Positions 9,401 through 17,289 of a DNA stretch of 35,658 nucleotides are shown piece by piece. The position numbers and the translations under genes were made by a program. Position 1 is the first letter of the stretch. Each line of letters begins with the position of its first letter. The stretch spans positions 132,723-168,380 of the forward strand of contig PAQK01000012.1 in NCBI GenBank assembly GCA_002709665.1, written 5' to 3'. This DNA comes from Gemmatimonadota bacterium (lineage in GTDB: Bacteria; Latescibacterota; UBA2968; GCA-2709665). The notes under the pieces were generated by a model. It saw nothing but the letters and a program-made list of their open reading frames with translations, made no database searches and was not told the origin of the DNA.

Positions 9401-9760
9401 GGAACCTGTACCTTGAACCTGGAAGGTTTTCCTCATCTAGCGATCGGATACCTCCTCGTAACAGGTGTAGAAGCAGAACGTATATGGGTCGAGCCGCCAC
9501 CCGTCATACAGGGAAAAGAGACGAATCTCAACATCTTCAGAGTCGAACCGTCCCGAAACCTGTCTTACCTGCAACAGTTTTCCGCTGTCACCACAGACGA
9601 CATTCTTGACGAACGCGGATGCCGAATTCGGACAAAGCACGCGCTCACAATGGATGACACCGGGTCTCTCGCCCCAGGCGATGAAATCGCACTCTCGCCC
9701 CTTCACCCCGGTGTCGACCGGGTCCAGATCATCCAATCTTCATCATGGACTCGCGAGTAG
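6443..9760 (+). CDS. Large heparinase II/III-like protein
   Basis: 1105 residues from the ATG at 6443, which has AGGGA just upstream; an ATG at 6374 would add 23 residues but has a weaker site. The N-terminal segment carries a metal-ribbon-like cluster (CACPIH at 82-87, CRLC at 109-112), as in the 2925 protein. A long helical toroid follows (about 130-520). A heparinase-type beta domain then starts near 555, with HYHMAPLNLSLFAKGHELATD at about 573-593 aligning to the H..D.L.L.LYAxG pattern of the family, and further beta-rich sequence runs to the end. It is much longer than typical heparinase II/III proteins (600-800 residues), so it has an extra C-terminal beta module of unknown role. No signal peptide is visible. 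The next gene starts 25 bases on. Lyase activity is inferred. Confidence 0.75.
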   Translation: MEDLDTSPEAKGHRVVVFPEEPNIWIDNLPFDEVKRQFLAGEDGIRKRVEDTIEVAEKWSGKPDAWYLRHIWHREPRGIFTCACPIHPFHVRYYSYFDWSLDDPTRLYCRLCQEEGREYPYYPNPRYPDDGDGCFPTDEVWREDHDEAWSRAHDGIPWDHWDGEAHGYVEPTNAFYFKALCWMNTFRALAGNVLHRLGEACHYAAKLHEDHERASRYAHTAKVILVTLSRAFLGDPYLSALLHISETGLQEELTTFYRGDASSTSYPGFRLYAAFDHIEGDPKRPLNAPGDRYGTKGACIYPGLWNWKASETQDLMVGYGLIAETFTETEANLKAIALRIVTSVEGDAERLQNSDQILKRGILEYTLHPYTLVTGADNLSTSTQMPGLQLGRIAGDHQIVENVARDIVFFLYNFFTGDGLGKEGSPSYTSWGIASVMSACQGERVDSDRPCPYVNPQTSSIDLLSLPIFKHGLGQFLLTGFPNGRPVTWEDCVIRAAMPLEPLALAEKLGGGIPVAYRPYLDIDLDREPAIYSKLPMTLPSHLLGQNRKAIVRSGEAKNSRALSIDYTERVGHYHMAPLNLSLFAKGHELATDLGYLGSTHFMTVDWIKTFPAHNTATIRAEDGDPMGTDNLRGDLRYFVDMPGFKSIDVAEEDASELAKIPGTDRYQRTVALIDIDSQDTYVVDIFRLNGGHLHDWTFHSNGHRFQTEGIERLEQPDKDESLYDYSGFTFTPSRRTKGANAKWGSERVTELSVGKASGTWTAIWGDVTEFPDEDGKSEIDSDVFLKLHMLDEPGSEIITGTGPAQRWLDNRDLGEQMRIVTVRRSETENLDTFVAIHEPYRDNPFIQEIVRLDAGASESVALKITHDRGVDLVISNPERESIRVSDWNLNLQTDGETAHASYDDQGLRSLSVVGGTIARSGDHSVVLPASIKGQLTDYDDVKKSLLIRPDAVVSDPESLGEQTVTVRHRERGSAYTISSAQNNPDGTCTLNLEGFPHLAIGYLLVTGVEAERIWVEPPPVIQGKETNLNIFRVEPSRNLSYLQQFSAVTTDDILDERGCRIRTKHALTMDDTGSLAPGDEIALSPLHPGVDRVQIIQSSSWTRE

Positions 9761-9785
9761 CCCGGTAACCCAATGGAGATTCGAC

Positions 9786-11510
9786 ATGCTGAACGACATC
9801 ACCGAATGCTTGAAGTCCGGATTCGACCTCGGTGTGAACTGGACTGACGAGGACGGCGTCCTCAACGACCCATATGAAAGCGATCGGGCGGAAAATTTTG
9901 CACCGGCTTGCTGGAGTGTCGTTGGCGCAACACTCTATCGGCTCACGGGGGAATCGACCTACCTCGAATGGACCGAACGCTGGGTAAAGCGCACCTCGGA
10001 AATCCTGGAAGGGGCGAGGAACTCACCCGGATCTCGAGAATATGTACTGGGATACGGGGTAATGGTCTTCCCAATCCTCACAGGGGTTGTGGATGAAGAA
10101 AAGCTCGACAGCTGGCGAGATGCCTTCGCCGCCTCTTACACAGATGACGCGGGACTCTCCGATTGCCACGTCTCGGCCACTTCGCTCTTGTGTGACCTAT
10201 TCTTTGACCTGAACCGCGAAGAGAAGGCAAAGGACCGAGCGGAAAACATCGTATCCGCCTTGCAGGACCGGTTGACCACTAAGGGATTCCTGAGGGATGA
10301 CGATTTGAATGGCCACTCCATCCCCCACGCCTACCTTTCGGCCAGTTTCCTCTCCGCCTCATTACTCAAACCCAAGACCGTTAAGCTGGGCGAACACATA
10401 GAACACCTCCTGCACGACCTGGTCTCCTGGGGACCGGATAACATCAAGACGAAGATCAAGGACTTGCTCAAGCAAATTTGCATATGGTTCAAACAGGCCA
10501 ATGGTGAATTCCATCTGCCGGTTCTGGCCAATCGAAGCATCTACCAGATGTACGCGTATCCTATGGTCGCACTCCTGGCATTTGTCGGCGAAGGAGAGCT
10601 GGCGAAAGGCCGCATCCGCAGCATACTCTCCTTCTGCCAATCCTTCGGCCCCCACAAACACGGATTTTCCCATACCCCGAATCACTTCTCACCCTATGCG
10701 GTTGCCGGTCTGGAATGGACGTACAACCGGCTCAACACCGACCTGGGTGCAGGCCTTGTGGCCTGGGCGCTACTCGCCCTCCTAATCGAACAGGAGTGGG
10801 AAGGCTTCCAGGATGTAAAGGACGCCGCTCACGAAAACATCGTCGACACAGAGGCGGGATACGCGGTCCTGCACGGAGAGAAATCACGCCTGGCGATGTC
10901 ATTGCGCGAACATAACTGGGGATACCACCTTCCCCTTCAGCCATATGGTCTCAAACTGGATAACAATATGCTGATCGAACCCATAGTGGATGCAAAGCGT
11001 GACGGCGTCAAACATCCATTTGCAGACATTCTGACCGATCCAAACTCGGGTGACCCTCTGCTCGAACCCTACTTTGGCATAGGGGTCAGGCACGCTGATG
11101 GGTCAAACTCGATCATGAGTGGATCAGCAGATACGGAAGACAACCATAGGTTTACGCTGTCCGGCGGTAACTTCGATCTGGTCTTGATCCCCGAACTCAA
11201 GAACGAATCCATCCAGTTGAATTACATGGCAACCGGACTGGCACTCGAAGACCAGCCGTTTTACTCAATTCCGATTCTTTTGTGGGACGGTCAAACAGAA
11301 CTGAGCTATGAAATCGAAGCGGGTATCCTGTACCTTGAATGGTCAGGCACGAAATATCGTGTAACCGCAACTGGAAACAGTGGCTCCTGGGTTCTCCATA
11401 TGGCACGCTATACCCATGCAGGCTACGGATTGACAGGGAACATGCACGTTCCGCTTTCTCCCACGTCCTCAGACCTCCAGTGCACGATTGCGATTGAGCG
11501 CGTAAGGTGA
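9786..11510 (+). CDS. Predicted (alpha/alpha) toroid protein, lyase- or glycosidase-like
   Basis: 574 residues from the ATG at 9786, which has GGAG at 9775-9778. The frame is open further upstream, but that stretch overlaps the preceding gene and lacks a binding site. The first 400 residues are mostly helical with aromatic-rich repeats (ESTYLEWTERWVKRTSEILEG, SIPHAYLSASFLSAS, HGFSHTPNHFSPYAVAGLEW), as in an (alpha/alpha) toroid. The last 170 are beta-rich (YRVTATGNSGSWVLHMARY). This two-part build matches polysaccharide lyase folds, but I see no family-specific catalytic motif. It shares the architecture of the 555-residue protein at 19657. It follows the 1105-residue gene by 25 bases and is probably co-transcribed. 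A non-catalytic or new lyase family is possible. Confidence 0.6.
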   Translation: MLNDITECLKSGFDLGVNWTDEDGVLNDPYESDRAENFAPACWSVVGATLYRLTGESTYLEWTERWVKRTSEILEGARNSPGSREYVLGYGVMVFPILTGVVDEEKLDSWRDAFAASYTDDAGLSDCHVSATSLLCDLFFDLNREEKAKDRAENIVSALQDRLTTKGFLRDDDLNGHSIPHAYLSASFLSASLLKPKTVKLGEHIEHLLHDLVSWGPDNIKTKIKDLLKQICIWFKQANGEFHLPVLANRSIYQMYAYPMVALLAFVGEGELAKGRIRSILSFCQSFGPHKHGFSHTPNHFSPYAVAGLEWTYNRLNTDLGAGLVAWALLALLIEQEWEGFQDVKDAAHENIVDTEAGYAVLHGEKSRLAMSLREHNWGYHLPLQPYGLKLDNNMLIEPIVDAKRDGVKHPFADILTDPNSGDPLLEPYFGIGVRHADGSNSIMSGSADTEDNHRFTLSGGNFDLVLIPELKNESIQLNYMATGLALEDQPFYSIPILLWDGQTELSYEIEAGILYLEWSGTKYRVTATGNSGSWVLHMARYTHAGYGLTGNMHVPLSPTSSDLQCTIAIERVR

Positions 11511-11649
11511 ACCATCCCTTGTCCCACAGAATTCGCTTCGAATCAAGGACGGATCAGAGTTCCAACCCTTGAAGACAATTTCGAGAGATCGGAACCATGC
11601 TTGAATAGATCTGGCGGTTTGGCTTTCTCTGAGGGGAAACGACTGAAAT

Positions 11650-12633
11650 ATGAACTTCGGATTTGTCGGTCTGGGCAACTACTCGCAGAATCATCAGCGT
11701 GCAATGGAACAACATGAAGACTACAACCTTGTATCCGTCTACGACGTCGTTCCAGACAATGCCCGAAAAGTAGCTGATAGATTCGGTTCAAGCGTTGCCG
11801 AGAGTATCGAAGCCCTCGCCTCCGACCCCGTGGTCGAGGCAGTTGTCATAACCACTCCGAACGCACAACACTTCTCAGATTTCAAGACTTGTGTTACAAA
11901 CGACAAGCATGTCTTTGTGAACGTCCCCGTAACAACGAGTATTGAAGAAGCAACCCAAATGATCGCGTTGGCAAAAAAACACAACGTGGTCTACATGGCC
12001 GGCCACAACCTCCGTAAAAATCCCGCCATCATCTATTTGTGTGATAAGCTTTCAACCGGGGAGACCGGATCCCTGCACGCCGTCGAAGCATCCGTTGGTG
12101 GTCCAGCGGCCTATGCACTCACACCCGACAACTGGCGATACCACCTTACTCAGGCGCCACTACTCCCCTTTGCCCAGATGTCCGTGGTCTTCATCGACCT
12201 CATCTTACATCTCATGGGTGCACCTGAAACGGTGTCCGCAATGATGGCCAAACGAGATGCCCCTGGCGAAACGCCCGATCACGGAACCGTCATCTCGCAA
12301 TACGCCGACGGCCGACTCGCCTATATCGGCTGCTCGTACATCTCCCAGCTGGGTTACGAAATCACGTTTGTCGGCAGCGAAGGCAAAATCAAATGGGACA
12401 ACCGGGACGACAACTCGGTAACCCTCATCACTCCCGGTGGTCAGGACTGGAAATCCTTCGACTGCATCGACGAACAGACCGAGGAACTCGCCGAGTTCGT
12501 CCATTGCATTGAAAATAGCACCCCTCCCTCCTGTGGCGGCATTGATGCCTACAACGTCGCGTCATTCTTCGATGCCATCGAACGGTCCATCGATTCAGGC
12601 AGCCACGCCAAGTTCCGTGAATTTTCAGGCTGA
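11650..12633 (+). CDS. Gfo/Idh/MocA-family oxidoreductase-like protein with altered active site
   Basis: 327 residues with an N-terminal Rossmann fold (FGFVGLGNYSQNH, residues 3-15) and the family pattern AVVITTPNAQHF at 64-75. The usual EKP motif, whose Lys takes part in catalysis and cofactor binding, is replaced by NVP (91-93). The His in the usual G.xxDxGxHxxD segment is replaced by Phe in VVFIDLILHLMG (179-190), although the Asp remains. Typical members oxidise sugars or sugar acids with NAD(P). With these changes the protein may be a divergent reductase, may use another mechanism, or may only bind ligand. It is the last gene of the plus-strand catabolic block and follows the toroid gene by 139 bases. 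The family call is firm; the function is open. Confidence 0.8.
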   Translation: MNFGFVGLGNYSQNHQRAMEQHEDYNLVSVYDVVPDNARKVADRFGSSVAESIEALASDPVVEAVVITTPNAQHFSDFKTCVTNDKHVFVNVPVTTSIEEATQMIALAKKHNVVYMAGHNLRKNPAIIYLCDKLSTGETGSLHAVEASVGGPAAYALTPDNWRYHLTQAPLLPFAQMSVVFIDLILHLMGAPETVSAMMAKRDAPGETPDHGTVISQYADGRLAYIGCSYISQLGYEITFVGSEGKIKWDNRDDNSVTLITPGGQDWKSFDCIDEQTEELAEFVHCIENSTPPSCGGIDAYNVASFFDAIERSIDSGSHAKFREFSG

Positions 12634-12784
12634 CCAAAAATGACATTTCCTTGGATCCTGCTCGAAAATGTCGGAGCCCTAGGACATAACAACGAAAAAC
12701 CCGATGCTTAGTCCTTCCTGAGTGAGAAGGATGTCTGCAATGCAACTGTCCTGAAAGACATGCCATTTCACCTGCGAGAGATAC

Positions 12785-13620
12785 ATGAATATTACTGACA
12801 AAGTAGCTCTGGTTAACGGGGCCAGCCGGGGGTTGGGAAGGGCGTCGCACTTGGACTGGCCGAAGCTGGTGCTACCGTATATCTCACCACCCGTGCGCTC
12901 AAGAATGGACATGGACCGATTAGCGGTTCACTCTCGCAAGCGATCAAAGAGATCAAGGCTCTTTCTTGGAGGCCAGCCTTTCCCCTTCGGTGTGATCACA
13001 GTAACGACGACGAAGTGAAGGCTATTTTCGAGAGGATTATCAGGAAAGAGAAGTGAATCGATATCCTGGTGAATAGTGTGTGGTCAGGGTATGAACGGCT
13101 TCGTGATCCAAATTCCACGGATAATTGGCGAGATGTCTTCTGGAAAATACCGCTGATGATCTGGGACGAAACCCAGGTAGTCGACGTGAGGTCCAATTAT
13201 GTGGCAAGCGTACATGCCGCCACAACGATGGTTCAGCAAGGTAGTGGTTTCATCGTGAACATCTCATTCTTTGACGGCAAGTGATACATTGCAGGCAATA
13301 TCCCATATGCACTGTCCAAAGCTGCAGTTGATCGCATGTCCAAGGATATGGCGATCGAGCTGAAACCATATAATGTCGCATCAGTTGCGCTCTATCCCTG
13401 ATATGTGGACACCTCCAGGAACAGAAGTCCTGGCACCGAATCTCCACAATTCATCGGGCGGGCAGTTGCGACCCTTGCGGGTGATCCAAATCTCATGCAG
13501 AAGACTGAAAAGACATTGATTGTTGCCGAGCTGGCTAGAGAGTACGGATTCAGAGACTTGGATGGCATGCTTCCTCCTGTCCTGAGTGTCTCTGCCGTGC
13601 GAAAGCGATTCAAGGCCTAA
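12785..13620 (+). pseudogene. Short-chain dehydrogenase pseudogene (DHRS1-like)
   Basis: The start MNITDKVALVNGASRGLGR is an SDR cofactor-binding N-terminus. A one-base loss near 12840 shifts the frame; in the new phase the sequence continues VALGLAEAGATVYLTTRAL, later FPLRCDHSNDDEVKAIFERI, IDILVNSVW, GSGFIVNISFFDG and YALSKAAVDRMSKDM. The catalytic YxxxK is present as Y-A-L-S-K. Three in-frame TGA codons break this phase (13054-13056, 13282-13284 and 13399-13401), where Gly or a basic residue would be expected. The reading phase is then kept to the TAA at 13618-13620. The resemblance is to the DHRS1-type SDR subfamily. Several lesions make it a true pseudogene unless the sequence is in error. 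Confidence 0.8.
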
Positions 13621-14018
13621 GTACTGCCACAGAGAAATCCAACAAGTACCAGGTCGGAACTGTGGGTCTCATTTTGGTGAGAACCTTTGGCTGGAGAGGT
13701 TTCAAGGGAAATCGCTAAGTCCTGAAATTGAAGAAGGCAAGGTACGTGATGCAAAATGGTCCCAAACCGAACTGTTTGGTCGGGAAAGCAACTCGATTGA
13801 TACTCCTGAGGAAAAAGGAAGGTACATTCAGCGCATTCGTGGAGTGGGATGGGGCGCATCACGACATGCATCCCTACAGCCTGCTCAGAAGCGAGTGGTT
13901 GGAATAGGAGAGAGGCAGGAAATGGGCTACAAGGCACTGTGACTTCTGCCTCGACGCACGGCGGGACTACCAGTGCCACCCTACCTACAAACCAGTTTCA
14001 TACAAGGAACAACACACT
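13621..14018. other. Gap of about 400 bases, possibly decayed coding DNA
   Basis: There is no supported gene between the SDR pseudogene and the intact SDR. A plus-strand frame runs through 13942 (fragments LSPEIEEGKVRDAKWSQTE and DTPEEKGRYIQRIRG), and another phase reads FSAFVEWDGAHHDMHPYSLL. Neither matches a family I recognise, and the switching phases suggest eroded sequence. The last bases (AAGGAACAACACACT before 14019) hold the ribosome binding site of the next gene. Confidence 0.3.
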
Positions 14019-14849
14019 ATGGGAGAAAGACGACCGAGGTTGGCGGGGAAAGTTGCTATCGTCACCGGCGCAGGATCGAGTGGACCTGGAACGGGAACCG
14101 GTAACGCAACCGCCATCCTCTTCGCTCGAGAAGGTGCGAGCGTATTGCTGGTCGACCAGTCAGCGGAACGTGCTGAGCAGACACTCGCAACCATCCAGCA
14201 GCAAGGCGGTGAGGCCTCAGTATATGCAGCCGATATCACACAAGCTCCGGACTGCCAGGCCATGGTGGAGGCTGCCAGGGATCGCTACGGCGGGTTACAC
14301 GTCCTGATGAATAACGTGGGAATTCTGGGTTACGGAACTGTTGTCGACGTCACCGAAGAAACATGGGACCGTGTATTCGAGGTCAACTTGAAAAGTATGA
14401 TGCTGACCAGCAAATTTGCTGTTCCCGCCATCATAGAGAGTGGGGGTGGTGCCATCATCAACATTTCTTCAACGGAGGCATTGCGTGCAAGCAGCTCTGC
14501 CGTAACGCCCTATAATGCCTCAAAGGCCGGGATAATCGGGTTAACCAATGCCATGGCCGCCCACCACGGCAGGGACAATATCCGCGTGAACTGCATCGCG
14601 CCCGGCTTCCTATATACGCCAATGGTAGCGCCCTTGCTAACTGAGGAGTCACGTGAATCACGACGCCAGGCGTCTCTCCTGGGCACGGAAGGAACTGCCT
14701 GGGACGTAGCGTGGGCTGCGGTTTTTCTGGCAAGCGACGAGTCCCGGTGGATTACGGGAATCGTGCTGCCGGTAGAAGCGGGACTCCTGACCTCAACCCC
14801 TCTTCCCACTCTGAACTACGAGAGCTCTGACTCGGGGAATAAACCCTAA
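14019..14849 (+). CDS. Short-chain dehydrogenase/reductase (classical SDR), intact
   Basis: 276 residues, preceded by AAGGA. The N-terminal cofactor motif is VTGAGSSGPGTGTG (15-28), a slightly expanded TGxxxGxG loop; NNVG follows at 98-101, the catalytic Ser sits in INISST near 150, and YNASK gives Tyr165 and Lys169. The C-terminus (RWITGIVLPVEAG) is the usual SDR end. The enzyme probably oxidises or reduces a sugar, uronate or other alcohol with NAD(P); the substrate cannot be told. It is a different subfamily from the pseudogene upstream and, unlike it, has no lesion. It stands alone between decayed regions, so retention suggests it is still used. Confidence 0.9.
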   Translation: MGERRPRLAGKVAIVTGAGSSGPGTGTGNATAILFAREGASVLLVDQSAERAEQTLATIQQQGGEASVYAADITQAPDCQAMVEAARDRYGGLHVLMNNVGILGYGTVVDVTEETWDRVFEVNLKSMMLTSKFAVPAIIESGGGAIINISSTEALRASSSAVTPYNASKAGIIGLTNAMAAHHGRDNIRVNCIAPGFLYTPMVAPLLTEESRESRRQASLLGTEGTAWDVAWAAVFLASDESRWITGIVLPVEAGLLTSTPLPTLNYESSDSGNKP

Positions 14850-14981
14850 AATCCGCACCAGAAGTTATAATTTGACAGGACATTCCTCTAATCCAGTTTT
14901 GTTCTAGTAAGAAGTCGAGAATGTTTCGGTTCCGATGGAATAAAGGGTCCGTATTTGGGTCTTACTTGTAGGATGCCAATA

Positions 14982-15473
14982 ATGGAACTCATCTCATTCG
15001 CCAGAAGTGGGGACCAGGAAGCCTTCACATCTCTCATGAGATCGCACGAGGGCGGAATACAGTCATTCTGTCGGAGATTCACAAAAAAACCGGATGACGC
15101 TGAGGACCTCGTCCTCGAAACATTTGTCGAGGCGTATCTAAAACTGAATCAACTGCGCAACTCTGAGGCCATTGCACATTGGCTCCGATCGATCGCACGC
15201 AATCTCTGCAGATCCTGGTACCGCAAACAAAGAATGGGATCGCCTTCGTTTTCCTCCGACCCATAAGCCTCTGACGAGGGTGCGGAGGTCCAGTATGACC
15301 GGATCGTGTTCGGGATGGACCGGATGAGTTCATCTCATCGACGCGTCCTAGATCTGCACCACCAGGCAGGCCTGTCGTATTAGGAAATCGCGGCGTTCCT
15401 GCAGATCGCGCCTGACACGGTGAACAACAGGCTGCGATCCGCTCGGAAACAGCTGAAAAAGGAGTTACTGACA
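14982..15473 (+). pseudogene. ECF-type sigma-70 factor segment, broken by two stop codons, in frame with ankyrin protein
   Basis: From the ATG at 14982 (AGGAT about eight bases before) the frame reads a sigma-70 region 2: SFARSGDQEAFTSLMR, then KKPDDAEDLVLETFVEAYLK (the core and -10 recognition segment) and HWLRSIARNLCRSWYRKQ. A TAA at 15264-15266 ends it. The same phase continues through a linker, then region 4 (RVLDLHHQAGLSY, EIAAFLQIAPDTVNNRLRSA), with a TAG at 15381-15383 exactly where SYxEIA normally has Glu. Without the two stops it would run straight into the ankyrin gene at 15474. It is either a pseudogene with two nonsense changes and no frameshift, or a sequencing artefact. No anti-sigma gene is next to it. 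Confidence 0.7.
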
Positions 15474-17225
15474 ATGGCAAAAAGACAGCTGTGCGAAAAC
15501 GCACCGTCACGAGACGAAACTTTCGCGAAGGTAGTCGGGATCTGCAATGCCGCTCAATCCGGCGATCTGAATCACGTCAAGGAGATCCTTGCGAGCAAGC
15601 CAGAATTGGCGCATCGAGATGGAGATCAGGGATACCAGGCGATCCATTACGCGGCAAGGGAAGGACAACTGGCAGTCATAAAATGCCTTTTGGAAGCAGG
15701 CGCAAGTCCTAGTCGCATAACCTACCGGGAGCGTGTGTCTCCTATCGATATGGCTCGAGGCAAAGGGCACGCTGATGTAGCGGATTATATGGAAGCGTGG
15801 CGAGCCGGGCAGACAGGAGAATCGGATGAAGGAATTACGCTTTGCGAAGCTGCAGCAAACGGAGATCTCGACGGTATCAAAAGGCAACTCGAGATTGAAC
15901 CCTCCGCAGTTCACGCTTTGGACAAAAGTGGAAATACGGCGTTGCATGTGGCAGTGGAGCGTCATCACGTATCTGTGGTTTCGGAACTCCTGGACCGTGG
16001 TGCCGACCCGAATCAGACGAATCTGGAAGGGAAGCGTCCAATCCACCTCGCACTCGGACCCAGACCCAAACGGGGTTGGGATCCGCCTCCCAGCCCCCTG
16101 TGGCCGGTAATTGGTGGGATGCTGATAAGTAGAGGCGCTGAGTATGATCTGTGGGTGGCCTCTGCCATTGGCGATGTGAACCGAGCGCGAGAAATCCTCC
16201 AATCCGAGCCTGACGCTGTGAATGAATGGGCACGGAACTACCCGAGCATCGACGGTTACCCTCTCTCCATCGCTTCGTGCAATGGACATCTACCTGTTGT
16301 GAAGCTGCTCCTCGAACTGGGCGCCGATCCGGATACTCCTTACCAGAAGGATAGAGGCTACCCGGTAGATGAACGAGGTGCGCCCCTGCTATGGGCGGCC
16401 ATCAACAACGACCTGGAGATGGCAACATTGCTCCTGGAGCACGGAGCCTCTGGTCATACGGTCATGGATGCGTCCGGCAATGCGCTCAACCGAGCGATCT
16501 CCCACGGCAACGAGGCGATGGAAAAACTCTTATTGGGACACGGGGCGATACCGGGCTACGGCGGGAAGGTCAGCCCAGGTTTCTATGCACAAAACAGTGA
16601 CAACATCACCGTGGACGCTGCCCTGTTGAAGTCTGGCCCGTCTTGTGTCTATGACGTCCTTCAGGGCGCCGTCTTGGGTGGACATCCCGATCTCGTAGCC
16701 CTGTGTCTCTCGCAAGAGCCGGAGTTTTCAGAGAGCCAAATGCACGACCTACTGGGCCTTTCCATGCGATTGTGGCGATTCCGTTGCCCTCTAAACCCGG
16801 GCAAGGCGCTTGCGGAGCACTTCTATGAGTGTTTCGAACGCTTGTTGGAACATGGATTCAATCCAAATGCACGCGCAAAGACGAGCGGCTTGACGCCTCT
16901 TCAATGGACAGCGGGTATCACCTGGTATGTCAGTGAGGAGGATCGGATCGTATTTGCGGGAAAGTTACTGAATCACGGGGCTGACATCAATCTACTGGGT
17001 GGCGAGAGGCAGTCAACCGCCCTCACGATGGCTGTCCAGTACGAATGGCCAGAACTTGCTAAATACATGCTGGAGGCTGGTGCAGACCCCAATCTGGCGG
17101 GCACCGATTGGGAAACACCTCTGGCGTGGAGCGAGAAGCCACAGGGAAATATGCTTTATTCCCGTATGGATACAGAGGTAAGCGATATGGGTGCGTTACT
17201 CAGAAGATACGGTGCAAAGAAGTAG
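15474..17225 (+). CDS. Ankyrin-repeat protein (formerly C-terminal part of a sigma factor-ankyrin fusion)
   Basis: 583 residues from the ATG at 15474, which has AAGGAG nine bases upstream, so it could be made on its own even though the sigma part is broken. About ten ankyrin units are visible, for example GYQAIHYAAREGQLAVIKCL, NTALHVAVERHHVSVVSELL, GYPLSIASCNGHLPVVKLLL and STALTMAVQYEWPELAKYML, many ending in (L/G)xxGADPN-type turns. The C-terminus closes with an ankyrin-like cap (ALLRRYGAKK). Ankyrin repeats bind partner proteins. In the fused form they might have sensed or tethered a regulator of the sigma factor; that is inference. No signal peptide or membrane segment is seen. Frame continuity with the sigma region above is exact. 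Downstream lies a decayed kinase gene. Confidence 0.85.
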   Translation: MAKRQLCENAPSRDETFAKVVGICNAAQSGDLNHVKEILASKPELAHRDGDQGYQAIHYAAREGQLAVIKCLLEAGASPSRITYRERVSPIDMARGKGHADVADYMEAWRAGQTGESDEGITLCEAAANGDLDGIKRQLEIEPSAVHALDKSGNTALHVAVERHHVSVVSELLDRGADPNQTNLEGKRPIHLALGPRPKRGWDPPPSPLWPVIGGMLISRGAEYDLWVASAIGDVNRAREILQSEPDAVNEWARNYPSIDGYPLSIASCNGHLPVVKLLLELGADPDTPYQKDRGYPVDERGAPLLWAAINNDLEMATLLLEHGASGHTVMDASGNALNRAISHGNEAMEKLLLGHGAIPGYGGKVSPGFYAQNSDNITVDAALLKSGPSCVYDVLQGAVLGGHPDLVALCLSQEPEFSESQMHDLLGLSMRLWRFRCPLNPGKALAEHFYECFERLLEHGFNPNARAKTSGLTPLQWTAGITWYVSEEDRIVFAGKLLNHGADINLLGGERQSTALTMAVQYEWPELAKYMLEAGADPNLAGTDWETPLAWSEKPQGNMLYSRMDTEVSDMGALLRRYGAKK

Positions 17226-17289
17226 AAGATTATGCGGCCGATTTTATCTGTAGGCCTATGTTCAATCCAACAAATTTTACTCAGCAACA

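Noticed and set aside
9606-9785. Upstream extension of the toroid gene into the end of the 1105-residue gene
   Set aside because: It overlaps the previous gene in another phase and lacks a ribosome binding site, while the ATG at 9786 has GGAG.
14872-14900. TTGACA at 14872-14877 as a promoter for the sigma-ankyrin locus
   Set aside because: No TATAAT-like -10 at 16-18 bases; the nearest candidates have wrong spacing.
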